Shown one piece after another: positions 45,704 to 53,937 of a stretch of DNA of 64,000 nt. The notes beneath the pieces were generated by a model. That model was not told the DNA's origin, ran no database searches, and saw only the letters and a program-made list of their open reading frames with translations. The stretch spans positions 248,001 to 312,000 of the forward strand of contig CAQOGY010000002.1 in the NCBI GenBank assembly GCA_948847595.1. The letters are read 5' to 3'. Each line of letters opens with the position of its first letter. Position 1 is the stretch's first letter. The position numbers were made by a program, and so were the translations under genes. The DNA is from an uncultured Bacteroides sp. Its GTDB lineage: Bacteria > Bacteroidota > Bacteroidia > Bacteroidales > Bacteroidaceae.

Positions 45704-46912
45704 TTACTCATTCTCATATATCAATATATTTCTTCCGTTTATTCTATAGTAGATATCGCCGGTTAGTTCTAATGCATTCAGGAAAGTATTGATCGTGCCA
45801 TATCGCTGCAAGTCACCACTATAAGTCAAGTCGCGCAGAGACTCCTTCTCATAATAGACATGAACATCATACCAGCGCTCGAAGGTTTTCATGATATCGC
45901 CCAGCCGTTTGTTGTTGAAAACATATACACCTTGTGCCCAGCCGATATATTCATTGACATCCACCGCCCGCTTTTCAATGCCACGGGAAGAGGCGACTGC
46001 CTGTTCACCCGGCGCCAGCGTAATAGTATTCTGATCGGGTGTCGAGAAATTTACTTTCCCATATACAAGAGTGGTATAGCATGCATCCGCATCATTATAA
46101 GCATTGATATTAAATGCCGTACCAAGTACCGTTACTTCTCCGAAACGAGTTCGGACCACAAACGGATGTTCCTCATCCTTTCTCACATCAAAATAGGCTT
46201 CACCTTCCAGTGTCACAATTCGGCGCTTTCCGACAAAACGGACCGGATAAAGCAATTTAGAACCGGCATTCAAATGAACAGTGGTTCCATCAGCAAGAAG
46301 GACAGTATTCTCTCCTCCCCGTGGTATAACCAGTTCATTTGACTTCACCGGACTTTCATCGACGTTTTCTTCTTCGTGTTGTTGTGTTGTGACGGTCGGT
46401 CGATATGACAGCACCCCTTTATTGTATTTCACCTGGACGCCGTCTACTATTACATTTATATCTTTCTTTTGTACATCAATAGTGCTTCCATCGGGCAAAG
46501 TCAGCACTGCCTGTTTGCTACCCGGCTTGATTTGCGCGATACGTGCCTGGGACTCCTCCACTGCCTGATAATGATTCACTGCATAAAAAGAAATTCCTAC
46601 TCCCAGTACTACCATCGCTGCGGCAGCATACCACCATGTCCGGATACGGTGGATCTTTCCACCGGACGAGTTCTCTTTTTGTTGAATTTGTTGAAGGAAA
46701 TGCTCGTAAGCCTTTTCCGATGAATATTCTTTATACTTATTAAAAGCATCTTTTAATTCCTCACTATCCTGCAATTTCTCATACACGGCTTTCAGTTCCG
46801 GATGCATAGATAAACGTTGTTCCAACACCTGCTGCTCTTTGTCGCTTGCATCTCCCAAAAGAGCCTTTTTTATCAAAGAGGCATCTTGATATGTGTTTTC
46901 TAACTTTTTCAT
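45704..46912 (-). CDS. FecR-family anti-sigma factor
   Basis: 402 residues from the ATG at 46912; the longer frame to 46975 adds a 21-residue tail without family similarity. An N-terminal sigma-binding region (about 1-85) is followed by one membrane segment (WWYAAAAMVVLGVGISFYAV), a FecR domain (LADGTTVHLNAGSKLLYPV, TLEGEAYFDV, GTAFNINAY) and a C-terminal DUF4974 (IMKTFERWYDVHVYYE). It should hold the sigma factor encoded at 47677-48249 until SusC signals. About 760 bases without a clear gene separate it from that sigma gene, longer than in the second module. Confidence 0.92.
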   Translation of the reverse strand: MKKLENTYQDASLIKKALLGDASDKEQQVLEQRLSMHPELKAVYEKLQDSEELKDAFNKYKEYSSEKAYEHFLQQIQQKENSSGGKIHRIRTWWYAAAAMVVLGVGISFYAVNHYQAVEESQARIAQIKPGSKQAVLTLPDGSTIDVQKKDINVIVDGVQVKYNKGVLSYRPTVTTQQHEEENVDESPVKSNELVIPRGGENTVLLADGTTVHLNAGSKLLYPVRFVGKRRIVTLEGEAYFDVRKDEEHPFVVRTRFGEVTVLGTAFNINAYNDADACYTTLVYGKVNFSTPDQNTITLAPGEQAVASSRGIEKRAVDVNEYIGWAQGVYVFNNKRLGDIMKTFERWYDVHVYYEKESLRDLTYSGDLQRYGTINTFLNALELTGDIYYRINGRNILIYENE

Positions 46913-47676
46913 AATTTTATCTATTTCTAATGAGGATTTTATCTTTGCTTTACTATAATTATACATAACGTCCATAAATGGGTGACAAAAAGATGATTAT
47001 TTTTTATGAGATACTCTCCGTACGAAAACAGAAAAGAACGAAAAACTATCATTATGACATTATTCAGCAACAAAAATGACGTATTTAACAAATCATTCCC
47101 TTTTCGGAATCAAAATTCAGCCATCAATAAATGACAATTAGGCATCTTAAAAAATATTTGTTTTTTTCCGTTACCGCTATTAAAATGATGTATTTTTTAG
47201 CTTTTATCAAGGAGTTTGAAACTCATATTTCATCATCATCCGTCACTTTCGGACTTAGCTCATTGATATACAATGCGATAAAAGTGACGAGAAGCAGTGA
47301 CGACAGAGTGATAACAAAAATATTTCAAATTTTATCGTCACTTTCTACTAAAAGAATGACGCGCTGTACTTCATAAAAAGGTCCTTGATTTAACCATAAA
47401 TGCCTGCTTTATTAATCTATTCCCAATGCCGGACCAATGTAATAAGACACCGACAAGACTTCATTTCACATACATGGTCCCATCGCTCTGCGGACATGAT
47501 CCCATGGACTCACGTACGTAATCCGAATGGTTTACAGACATGGAACGAACACATATAGCTTACTAAAAATGCTAACCAAGCTTTGTTTACCTGTTAAACA
47601 TACCGGCTCATCCACTTAAATAAGCCACATCACAGTCACTTCACCCCTACAAAAGCAAGGATGCACAGCCCGGTTT
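46913..47676. other. 764-base gap between fecR and sigma genes; no convincing gene
   Basis: I found no open frame with recognisable protein character; an 81-codon frame at 47131-47376 (+) has poor composition. The gap holds a cluster of CGTCAC/GTGACG hexamers at 47241, 47284, 47297 and 47336, including the same decamer CGTCACTTTC at 47241 and 47336. A minus-strand -7-like TATTTTTG lies at 47315-47322 and could serve fecR with a leader of about 400 bases (weak). Confidence 0.5.
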
Positions 47677-48249
47677 TTAATAAAAGATAAGAGTAAGAAG
47701 TACAGAATAACTGGAATTTGCCAGCTTCTCGCGTAAGAATTTATAGCTACGGCTTTTCTGAGTTTTAACCGTATTGATGCTAACTCCCAGCCGGGATGCG
47801 ATTTCGTCCCACGAATGTCCTTCAATTCTCAGCAGGATGATACGGCGTTGTTCGGCAGGAAGCTCCTCGATATAGAAATAAAGTTGTCGGATAGCTTCTT
47901 CTTTCACAGTCAAAGCATACAGCATTTCCTCGTCTTCAAAATCTTCTTCCTGAGGTAAGCCATTCAATATAGAATCATGAATCTGATGGTTGCGGATATA
48001 CAACAGTGCATTATTATAGCAGGCACGATAAAGATAATTAGTCAGCTCACGGGAGTCGGAAAAAGTACGCTTACCTTCCCACACGGATATAAACACCTCC
48101 TGAACCAGATCTTCTACGGCATCGGTGAGGAACAGGATTTTCTCGACATATGAGCACAAGGCCGCATAATAGCGATTATAAAAGTCCCTCCAGATTCCCT
48201 TATCTTTCTGGTTGACACCTGCTACTATCAAATCATCTTTATCGCTCAT
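47677..48249 (-). CDS. ECF sigma-70 factor (Bacteroidetes FecI-like)
   Basis: A 190-residue protein: region 2 TDAVEDLVQEVFISVWEGKR, region 4 LPAEQRRIILLRIEGHSWDEIA with helix-turn-helix SINTVKTQKSRSYKFLREK. It should direct transcription of the fecR-susC-susD-lipoprotein-protease operon downstream on the same strand. Candidate -7 boxes lie at 48327-48334 (TATATTTG) and 48638-48645 (TACCTTTG); the latter would give an unusually long leader. Confidence 0.92.
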   Translation of the reverse strand: MSDKDDLIVAGVNQKDKGIWRDFYNRYYAALCSYVEKILFLTDAVEDLVQEVFISVWEGKRTFSDSRELTNYLYRACYNNALLYIRNHQIHDSILNGLPQEEDFEDEEMLYALTVKEEAIRQLYFYIEELPAEQRRIILLRIEGHSWDEIASRLGVSINTVKTQKSRSYKFLREKLANSSYSVLLTLIFY

Positions 48250-49046
48250 ACGGCAACAAGATTAATCAAACAATAAAAGACTCTCTTCAAATTACTGCAA
48301 AAACTGGTTATAATAGATATGACTTACAAATATATCTGTTTTTTCAGTATGTAAGTTCACCCCTCATATAAAAAAATAGAATAAAGGGGCATAAAATAAA
48401 AAAAGAGCGAATAACTCCGCCCCACCTAAAGAATCCCCCATAAATGGGATTCTTTTTTCTGCATCTCAATTTACCTGTTACCTGAAAACTACTTTTTTCC
48501 TAATACCTAATCAAAACAATCTTTTTCCTAAAAACTAATCTTAAAATCTAATACCTTAATTTTATAAACTAATACTACTCTTTTGTTATTACCTTTTTCT
48601 AATACCTAAAAATCTCAGTAGTTTCACAACTACACTGCAAAGGTAGAGGTGTTTTGGAAAACAACAAGAATTCTTATGCTAAAAAACATGTTTTACCTTA
48701 TTTTTTTGATTTATGTCAAGAGAAAGAGTGGAGGTTGGGTATAAAACATACATCCGAATGTTGATTTGATACAAATTCTGTCCAAACGCTCCGTTCGTCT
48801 TCTATTTCATCACATGGCCGCGCACTTTTTCAAGTGACAAAAAGTAAGCCTAGAATGTCAAAAAGAGCATTTACATCTCTTTTTGAAAGGAATCGAAGCC
48901 TTGACACAAAAGAAAAGAAGCCAGAAACGTTACATCTTGCATATTTCCAATCCAAAATTACGGCGTTTTTTTGCGCCCGCCCCGCCTCCTCCTCGAAATT
49001 TCGGAAGCAAAAACCGGCAGAAGATACAACTCTCGCAACTTTTCCG
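48250..49046. other. About 800-base gap between sigma and mnmG: promoters, hairpin, degenerate TAATACC repeats
   Basis: No credible gene is present. On the minus strand, TACCTTTG at 48638-48645 and TATATTTG at 48327-48334 match the -7 consensus and may serve the sigma gene. Between them, 48490-48615 is AT-rich with repeated TAATACC-like heptamers. A hairpin (AAAGAATCCC 48428-48437, GGGATTCTTT 48446-48455) is followed on the plus strand by a T-run. I looked for DnaA boxes (TTATCCACA and close variants) and saw none. Confidence 0.5.
48428..48461 (+). terminator. Terminator-like hairpin with T-run, no known upstream gene
   Basis: A perfect ten-base-pair stem with an eight-base loop is followed by TTTTTT on the plus strand. 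There is no plus-strand gene before it, so it either ends an unannotated small transcript or blocks antisense reading out of the sigma gene. Confidence 0.5.
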
Positions 49047-49054
49047 TAACTTTG
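49047..49054 (+). promoter_or_regulatory. Predicted mnmG -7 box
   Basis: TAACTTTG matches TAnnTTTG, 26 bases before the mnmG ATG. No clear -33 TTTG at the right distance. Confidence 0.55.
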
Positions 49055-49080
49055 CAGCGTTTGATAATAAATAAGGTAGA

Positions 49081-50967
49081 ATGGATTTTAAGTACGATGT
49101 AATTGTAATTGGTGCCGGACATGCTGGTTGTGAAGCGGCAGCCGCCGCTGCGAATTTAGGTTCCAAAACTTGTCTGATCACAATGGACATGAACAAGATC
49201 GGACAGATGAGTTGCAATCCGGCAGTAGGAGGAATCGCCAAAGGACAAATAGTACGCGAAATAGACGCACTGGGCGGACAGATGGGATTGGTGACGGATG
49301 AAACTGCTATCCAGTTCCGAATCCTGAACCGCTCGAAAGGTCCCGCCATGTGGAGTCCCCGCGCTCAATGCGACCGTGCCAAGTTTATCTGGTCATGGCG
49401 TGAGAAACTGGAAAATACTCCCAACCTTCATATCTGGCAGGATACCGTCTGTGAATTGCTCGTTGAAAACGGTGAAGTAGTCGGACTCGTCACTCTTTGG
49501 GGTGTCACATTCAAAGCGAAATGTATCGTACTGACCGCAGGAACATTCTTGAACGGACTCATGCACGTAGGCCGCCACCAATTGCCCGGCGGAAGAATGG
49601 CAGAACCCGCATCTTACCAGCTGACAGAATCCATCGCCCGACATGGCATTGCCTACGGAAGGATGAAGACCGGCACACCGGTACGAATCGACGCACGCAG
49701 CATCCACTTCGATCTGATGGATACACAAGACGGAGAATGCGACTTCCACAAGTTCTCATTCATGAATACCAGTACGCGCCATTTGAAGCAACTGCAATGC
49801 TGGACCTGCTATACCAACGAAGAAGTGCACCGGATTCTGCGCGAAGGGCTGCCGGATTCTCCCCTGTTCAACGGACAGATTCAAAGTATCGGTCCGCGCT
49901 ATTGCCCCAGCATCGAAACCAAGATTGTCACCTTCCCCGACAAAGAGCAGCACCAACTGTTCCTCGAACCCGAAGGTGAAACAACACAGGAATTATACCT
50001 GAACGGATTTTCTTCTTCTCTTCCGATGGATATTCAGATCGCCGCGCTGAAAAAAGTACCGGCATTCAAGGATATCGTCATCTATCGTCCCGGATATGCG
50101 ATTGAGTACGATTACTTCGACCCCACCCAATTAAAACATTCGCTGGAATCTAAGATTATCAAAAACCTGTTCTTTGCCGGGCAAGTGAACGGAACAACCG
50201 GTTACGAAGAAGCGGGAGGACAAGGACTGATCGCCGGAATCAACGCACACATCAACTGTCACGGTGGTGAAGCCTTCACACTGGCTCGCGACGAAGCATA
50301 TATCGGTGTATTGATAGACGACCTGGTGACCAAAGGAGTAGACGAACCATACCGTATGTTCACTTCACGTGCCGAATACCGTATTCTTCTCCGTATGGAC
50401 GACGCCGACATGAGACTGACCGAAAGAGCATATCACCTCGGACTGGCAAGGGAGGATCGCTACCAATTAATGAAGACCAAGAAGGAGGCATTAGAGCAGA
50501 TAGTAAATTTCGCAAAGAACTATTCGATGAAACCGGCATTAATTAATGATGCCCTCGAAAAGTTGGGAACAACTCCCCTTCGTCAAGGCTGTAAGCTGAT
50601 CGAAATTCTCAATCGTCCGCAAATCACGATTGAGAATATCGCGGAACATGTCCCCGCCTTCCAAAGAGAATTAGAAAAAGCAACCGCTGCAGACTCCGAC
50701 CGTAAAGAAGAGATTCTGGAAGCGGCAGAAATACTGATCAAGTATCAAGGCTATATTGACAGAGAGCGAATGATAGCAGAAAAGCTGGCACGCCTGGAAA
50801 GCATCAAGATCAAAGGCAAATTTGATTATGCTTCCATCCAGTCGCTATCTACGGAAGCTCGTCAGAAGCTAGTGAAGATTGATCCGGAAACGATTGCTCA
50901 AGCGAGCCGGATTCCGGGAGTATCACCAAGCGACATCAACGTATTGCTGGTACTTTCCGGCCGATAA
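49081..50967 (+). CDS. mnmG: tRNA uridine-34 carboxymethylaminomethyl synthase MnmG (GidA)
   Basis: A 628-residue FAD enzyme of normal length. The N-terminal dinucleotide-binding motif is VIGAGHAGCEAAAAAANLG; signatures GGRMAEPAS, MKTGTPVRID, YCPSIETKIV and NGTTGYEEAGGQGLIAGINA are present. With MnmE it modifies U34 of certain tRNAs using methylene-THF and glycine or ammonium. In many bacteria the gene lies near oriC and parAB; here neither is visible in the window, but a parS-like site follows eight bases after the stop. Confidence 0.98.
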   Translation: MDFKYDVIVIGAGHAGCEAAAAAANLGSKTCLITMDMNKIGQMSCNPAVGGIAKGQIVREIDALGGQMGLVTDETAIQFRILNRSKGPAMWSPRAQCDRAKFIWSWREKLENTPNLHIWQDTVCELLVENGEVVGLVTLWGVTFKAKCIVLTAGTFLNGLMHVGRHQLPGGRMAEPASYQLTESIARHGIAYGRMKTGTPVRIDARSIHFDLMDTQDGECDFHKFSFMNTSTRHLKQLQCWTCYTNEEVHRILREGLPDSPLFNGQIQSIGPRYCPSIETKIVTFPDKEQHQLFLEPEGETTQELYLNGFSSSLPMDIQIAALKKVPAFKDIVIYRPGYAIEYDYFDPTQLKHSLESKIIKNLFFAGQVNGTTGYEEAGGQGLIAGINAHINCHGGEAFTLARDEAYIGVLIDDLVTKGVDEPYRMFTSRAEYRILLRMDDADMRLTERAYHLGLAREDRYQLMKTKKEALEQIVNFAKNYSMKPALINDALEKLGTTPLRQGCKLIEILNRPQITIENIAEHVPAFQRELEKATAADSDRKEEILEAAEILIKYQGYIDRERMIAEKLARLESIKIKGKFDYASIQSLSTEARQKLVKIDPETIAQASRIPGVSPSDINVLLVLSGR

Positions 50968-50974
50968 GCGGCAA

Positions 50975-50990
50975 CGTTTCACGTGAAACA
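50975..50990. promoter_or_regulatory. parS: parS-like centromere site (15 of 16 bases)
   Basis: The sequence CGTTTCACGTGAAACA between mnmG and apt differs from the widely conserved parS consensus TGTTTCACGTGAAACA only in the first base, and its core is a perfect 14-base palindrome (GTTTCACGTGAAAC). parS sites load ParB and are usually clustered near the replication origin. The location next to mnmG, often origin-proximal, supports the call. Confidence 0.8.
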
Positions 50991-51017
50991 AATCATTTAA
51001 AGAAACGAGATAAACCA

Positions 51018-51548
51018 ATGATTATGAGCAAAGAAACGCTAATTAAAAGCATCCGGGAAATTCCTGACTTTCCGATCCCCGGAATCCTTTTCTACGATGT
51101 CACCACCCTGTTTAAAGACCCTTGGTGCTTGCAAGAATTATCGAACATCATGTTCGAAATGTACAAGGATAAAGGTATCACCAAAGTAGTAGGTATAGAA
51201 TCCAGAGGATTCATCATGGGGCCTATCCTGGCTACCCGACTGAACGCAGGTTTTATTCCTATCCGCAAGCCGGGCAAACTTCCCGCAGAGGTGATCGAAG
51301 AAAGCTACAACAAAGAATATGGCACGGACACTGTGCAGATTCATAAGGACGCACTCGATGAAAACGACGTAGTTTTACTACACGACGACCTGCTGGCAAC
51401 GGGAGGAACTATGAAAGCAGCCTGCGAACTGGTGAAGAAACTGAAGCCTAAAAAGGTATATGTAAACTTCATTATCGAATTGAAAGACCTGAATGGCAAA
51501 TCCGTATTCGGAGATGACGTAGAAGTAGAATCCGTATTGACTTTATAA
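51018..51548 (+). CDS. apt: Adenine phosphoribosyltransferase
   Basis: A 176-residue protein (174 if the second Met at 51024 is used). It has the Apt core IREIPDFPIPGILFYDVTTLFK, GIESRGFIMG, IRKPGKLPAEV and the PRPP-binding motif VLLHDDLLATGGTM. It converts adenine and PRPP to AMP for purine salvage in the cytoplasm. It follows mnmG across the parS-like site and ends in a terminator. Confidence 0.97.
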   Translation: MIMSKETLIKSIREIPDFPIPGILFYDVTTLFKDPWCLQELSNIMFEMYKDKGITKVVGIESRGFIMGPILATRLNAGFIPIRKPGKLPAEVIEESYNKEYGTDTVQIHKDALDENDVVLLHDDLLATGGTMKAACELVKKLKPKKVYVNFIIELKDLNGKSVFGDDVEVESVLTL

Positions 51549-51558
51549 ACAAATTGCT

Positions 51559-51566
51559 TATATTTG
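51559..51566 (+). promoter_or_regulatory. Predicted uvrC -7 box abutting the apt terminator
   Basis: TATATTTG matches TAnnTTTG; TTGA at 51536-51539 gives a 19-base spacer. The expected start near 51573 lies inside the left arm of the apt terminator, so transcripts from here should lack half of that arm. Confidence 0.5.
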
Positions 51567-51567
51567 C

Positions 51568-51597
51568 AGGGCGTAGATTCTCTACGCCCTTTTTTAT
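51568..51597 (+). terminator. apt terminator
   Basis: Perfect ten-base arms AGGGCGTAGA (51568-51577) and TCTACGCCCT (51581-51590) with a three-base loop and a following T-run form a textbook intrinsic terminator 19 bases after the apt stop. Confidence 0.9.
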
Positions 51598-51623
51598 TTC
51601 CCGCTATTTCATCTATAACGATT

Positions 51624-53453
51624 ATGAATACAGAACTGGAAGCCAAAACGAATGAATATCTGAGAGGTATTGTAGCTAACCTGCCCGAAAAGCCGGGAGT
51701 CTATCAGTATCTGAACACAGAAGGGACTATTATATACGTTGGAAAGGCTAAAAACCTAAAAAAAAGGGTATATTCTTACTTCAGCAAAGAGCATGAACCC
51801 GGCAAGACACGAGTATTGGTCAGCAAGATTGCCGATATCCGTTACATCGTTGTTAACACCGAAGAAGATGCATTATTGCTGGAAAACAATCTGATCAAGA
51901 AATATAAGCCCCGCTACAATGTATTGCTGAAGGACGACAAGACCTACCCTTCCATCTGCGTGCAGAATGAATACTTTCCACGCATTTTCAGGACTCGAAA
52001 GATTATCAAAAACGGTTCTTCTTATTATGGTCCCTACAGCCACCTTCCTTCGATGTATGCGGTGCTCGACCTGATCAAGCATCTATACCCGTTGCGTACC
52101 TGCAATCTGAACCTTTCTCCGGAGAACATACGGGCGGGAAAGTTCAAGGTTTGCCTGGAGTATCACATCAAGAAGTGCGCCGGACCATGCGTTGGACTGC
52201 AATCGCACGAGGATTATCTGAAGAACATCGATGAAATCAAAGAGATTTTGAAAGGAAATACGCAGGATATTAGCCGTATGCTGGTAGAAAAGATGCAGGA
52301 ACTGGCCAATGAAATGAAGTTTGAAGAGGCTCAGAAGATTAAGGAGAAGTATCTGCTGATAGAGAATTACCGGTCTAAATCGGAGGTAGTAAGTTCTGTC
52401 CTGCACAATATCGACGTCTTTTCCATCGAAGAAGACGATTCAAATTCGGCTTTCGTCAACTATCTGCACATCACCAATGGCGCCATCAATCAGGCATTCA
52501 CCTTTGAGTACAAGAAGAAGCTAAATGAATCGAAAGAAGAGTTACTGACGCTAGGCATTATTGAAATGCGGGAGCGCTACAAGAGCCATTCACGGGAGAT
52601 TATTGTTCCTTTCGAACTTGATCTGGAGTTGAATAATGTCGTTTTCACCGTTCCTCAAAGGGGAGATAAGAAAAAACTGCTCGATCTTTCTATCCTAAAT
52701 GTGAAGCAATATAAGGCCGACCGATTGAAACAAGCCGAGAAACTGAACCCGGAGCAGCGCAGTATGCGTCTGCTGAAAGAAATACAAAACGAACTGCATT
52801 TAGACAAGCCACCTTTGCAGATTGAATGTTTCGATAACTCGAATATACAAGGATCGGATGCCGTAGCTGCCTGCGTAGTATTCAAAAAGGCGAAACCATC
52901 GAAGAAAGATTACCGTAAATACAATATTAAGACGGTCGTGGGACCGGATGATTACGCTTCCATGAAAGAGGTGGTCAGACGACGTTATCAGCGCGCCATT
53001 GAAGAAAATTCTCCCCTTCCCGACCTGATTATTACCGATGGTGGTAAAGGACAAATGGAAGTCGTCAGAGAAGTAATCGAGGATGAACTGCATCTGAATA
53101 TTCCGATTGCCGGTTTGGCTAAGGATAATAAGCATCGCACGTCAGAGCTACTTTTCGGGTTTCCCGCACAGACGATTGGGATCAAACAACAAAGTTCTTT
53201 ATTCCGTCTGCTGACGCAGATTCAGGATGAAGTACACCGTTTTGCGATTACTTTCCACCGCGACAAGCGCAGCAAGCGACAGGTCGCATCGGCTCTGGAT
53301 AGCATTAAAGGGATTGGAGAAAAGACAAAAACAGTCCTATTGAAGGAGTTTAAAAGCGTAAAACGAATCAAAGAGGCATCCCTTGAAGAAATCGCAAAGG
53401 TCATAGGAGAAGTGAAGGCTCAGACTGTAAAAAAAGGGTTAAGCAACGAATAG
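51624..53453 (+). CDS. uvrC: Excinuclease ABC subunit UvrC
   Basis: 609 residues from the ATG at 51624; the longer frame starts inside the apt terminator and is not used. By eye: GIY-YIG nuclease domain (about 10-95, EKPGVYQYL and IYVGKAKNLKKRVYSYF), a Cys-containing stretch CLEYHIKKCAGPCVG, UVR motif (about 205-240), RNase H-like C-terminal nuclease (CFDNSNIQGSDAVAACVVF, LPDLIITDGGKGQ) and HhH motifs at the end (LDSIKGIGEKTKTVLLKEF). It makes both incisions in nucleotide excision repair. Confidence 0.97.
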   Translation: MNTELEAKTNEYLRGIVANLPEKPGVYQYLNTEGTIIYVGKAKNLKKRVYSYFSKEHEPGKTRVLVSKIADIRYIVVNTEEDALLLENNLIKKYKPRYNVLLKDDKTYPSICVQNEYFPRIFRTRKIIKNGSSYYGPYSHLPSMYAVLDLIKHLYPLRTCNLNLSPENIRAGKFKVCLEYHIKKCAGPCVGLQSHEDYLKNIDEIKEILKGNTQDISRMLVEKMQELANEMKFEEAQKIKEKYLLIENYRSKSEVVSSVLHNIDVFSIEEDDSNSAFVNYLHITNGAINQAFTFEYKKKLNESKEELLTLGIIEMRERYKSHSREIIVPFELDLELNNVVFTVPQRGDKKKLLDLSILNVKQYKADRLKQAEKLNPEQRSMRLLKEIQNELHLDKPPLQIECFDNSNIQGSDAVAACVVFKKAKPSKKDYRKYNIKTVVGPDDYASMKEVVRRRYQRAIEENSPLPDLIITDGGKGQMEVVREVIEDELHLNIPIAGLAKDNKHRTSELLFGFPAQTIGIKQQSSLFRLLTQIQDEVHRFAITFHRDKRSKRQVASALDSIKGIGEKTKTVLLKEFKSVKRIKEASLEEIAKVIGEVKAQTVKKGLSNE

Positions 53454-53530
53454 GCTCACTTCTATGTGACTATACGCTAAATTGTTAGTCCATATAAATC
53501 AAGTATCAGTATCATATGGGGCAAGCGTTA

Positions 53531-53645
53531 GTTTCCTCGGAGGAAACGCCAGTTCCCTTTAAAAGGAACGGTCGTTTCCATTAAAAGGAACGGCCGTTCC
53601 CTCGCCGGGAAACGACAGTTTCCATTAAAAGAAATCATAGGAAAC
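53531..53645. repeat. Array of five palindromic units at about 22-bp period
   Basis: Left arms GTTTCC/GTTCC begin at 53531, 53552, 53574, 53596 and 53618 (steps 21, 22, 22, 22); each is matched by GGAAAC or GGAAC after 5-8 bases, with the last right arm degenerate. Centres are either ATTAAAA-like or GC-rich (tcgga, ctcgccg). An extra GGAAAC half-site ends at 53645. The layout equals that of the 20.27-kb array although the arm sequence differs. Confidence 0.85.
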
Positions 53646-53821
53646 TATATACCATTGATTTCTAACCACATAGAGTACTACCGGTAATGTTATAGAGTTT
53701 ATGTTCATGTCTATACGGTTCTAAAGCAAACTCAATCAAGTTATGAGGCAAATACATCTGTCGTCCTAATAGATATGCTTCAGCACAACAGACAGACACG
53801 CTTCCGAATGACAGCTACGGT

Positions 53822-53842
53822 TAATACTTAATACCTAATACT
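53822..53842. repeat. Three tandem TAATACT/C heptamers
   Basis: TAATACT, TAATACC and TAATACT follow each other without gaps. Similar heptamers are scattered in 48490-48615. They lie 95 bases before dtd. Confidence 0.6.
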
Positions 53843-53893
53843 TATCTCCTATAATATTTCCTTCCAATCCATCGTTTTTTCTTCTTAATTTCG

Positions 53894-53901
53894 TAAATTT
53901 G
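53894..53901 (+). promoter_or_regulatory. Predicted dtd -7 box
   Basis: TAAATTTG matches TAnnTTTG, 36 bases upstream of the ATG at 53938. It rules out the longer frame beginning at 53899. The -33 region is only T-rich. Confidence 0.5.
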
Positions 53902-53937
53902 CCTTTCGTAACATTCAATAGAATAGAGAAAATATCA

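Larger units (their letters stand above)
53454..53893. other. Gap between uvrC and dtd: holds the palindrome array and heptamer repeat
   Basis: No gene is visible. The gap contains the 22-bp palindrome array (53531-53645) and three tandem TAATACY heptamers (53822-53842). The rest, 53650-53820, shows nothing I recognise. Confidence 0.6.

Noticed and set aside
47131..47376. 81-codon frame in the sigma-fecR gap
   Set aside because: No recognisable domain, poor codon character, and no promoter or ribosome-site support.
48834..49074. Two short frames overlapping the mnmG promoter
   Set aside because: They overlap each other and the -7 box of mnmG and have low-complexity composition.
48250..49080. 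oriC upstream of mnmG
   Set aside because: AT-rich and close to a parS-like site, but I saw no DnaA boxes and no dnaA/dnaN nearby.
53531..53645. CRISPR or REP/IS-end in the 53.5-kb repeat region
   Set aside because: Same tandem palindrome layout; no transposase, no target duplication and no spacer-like sequence.
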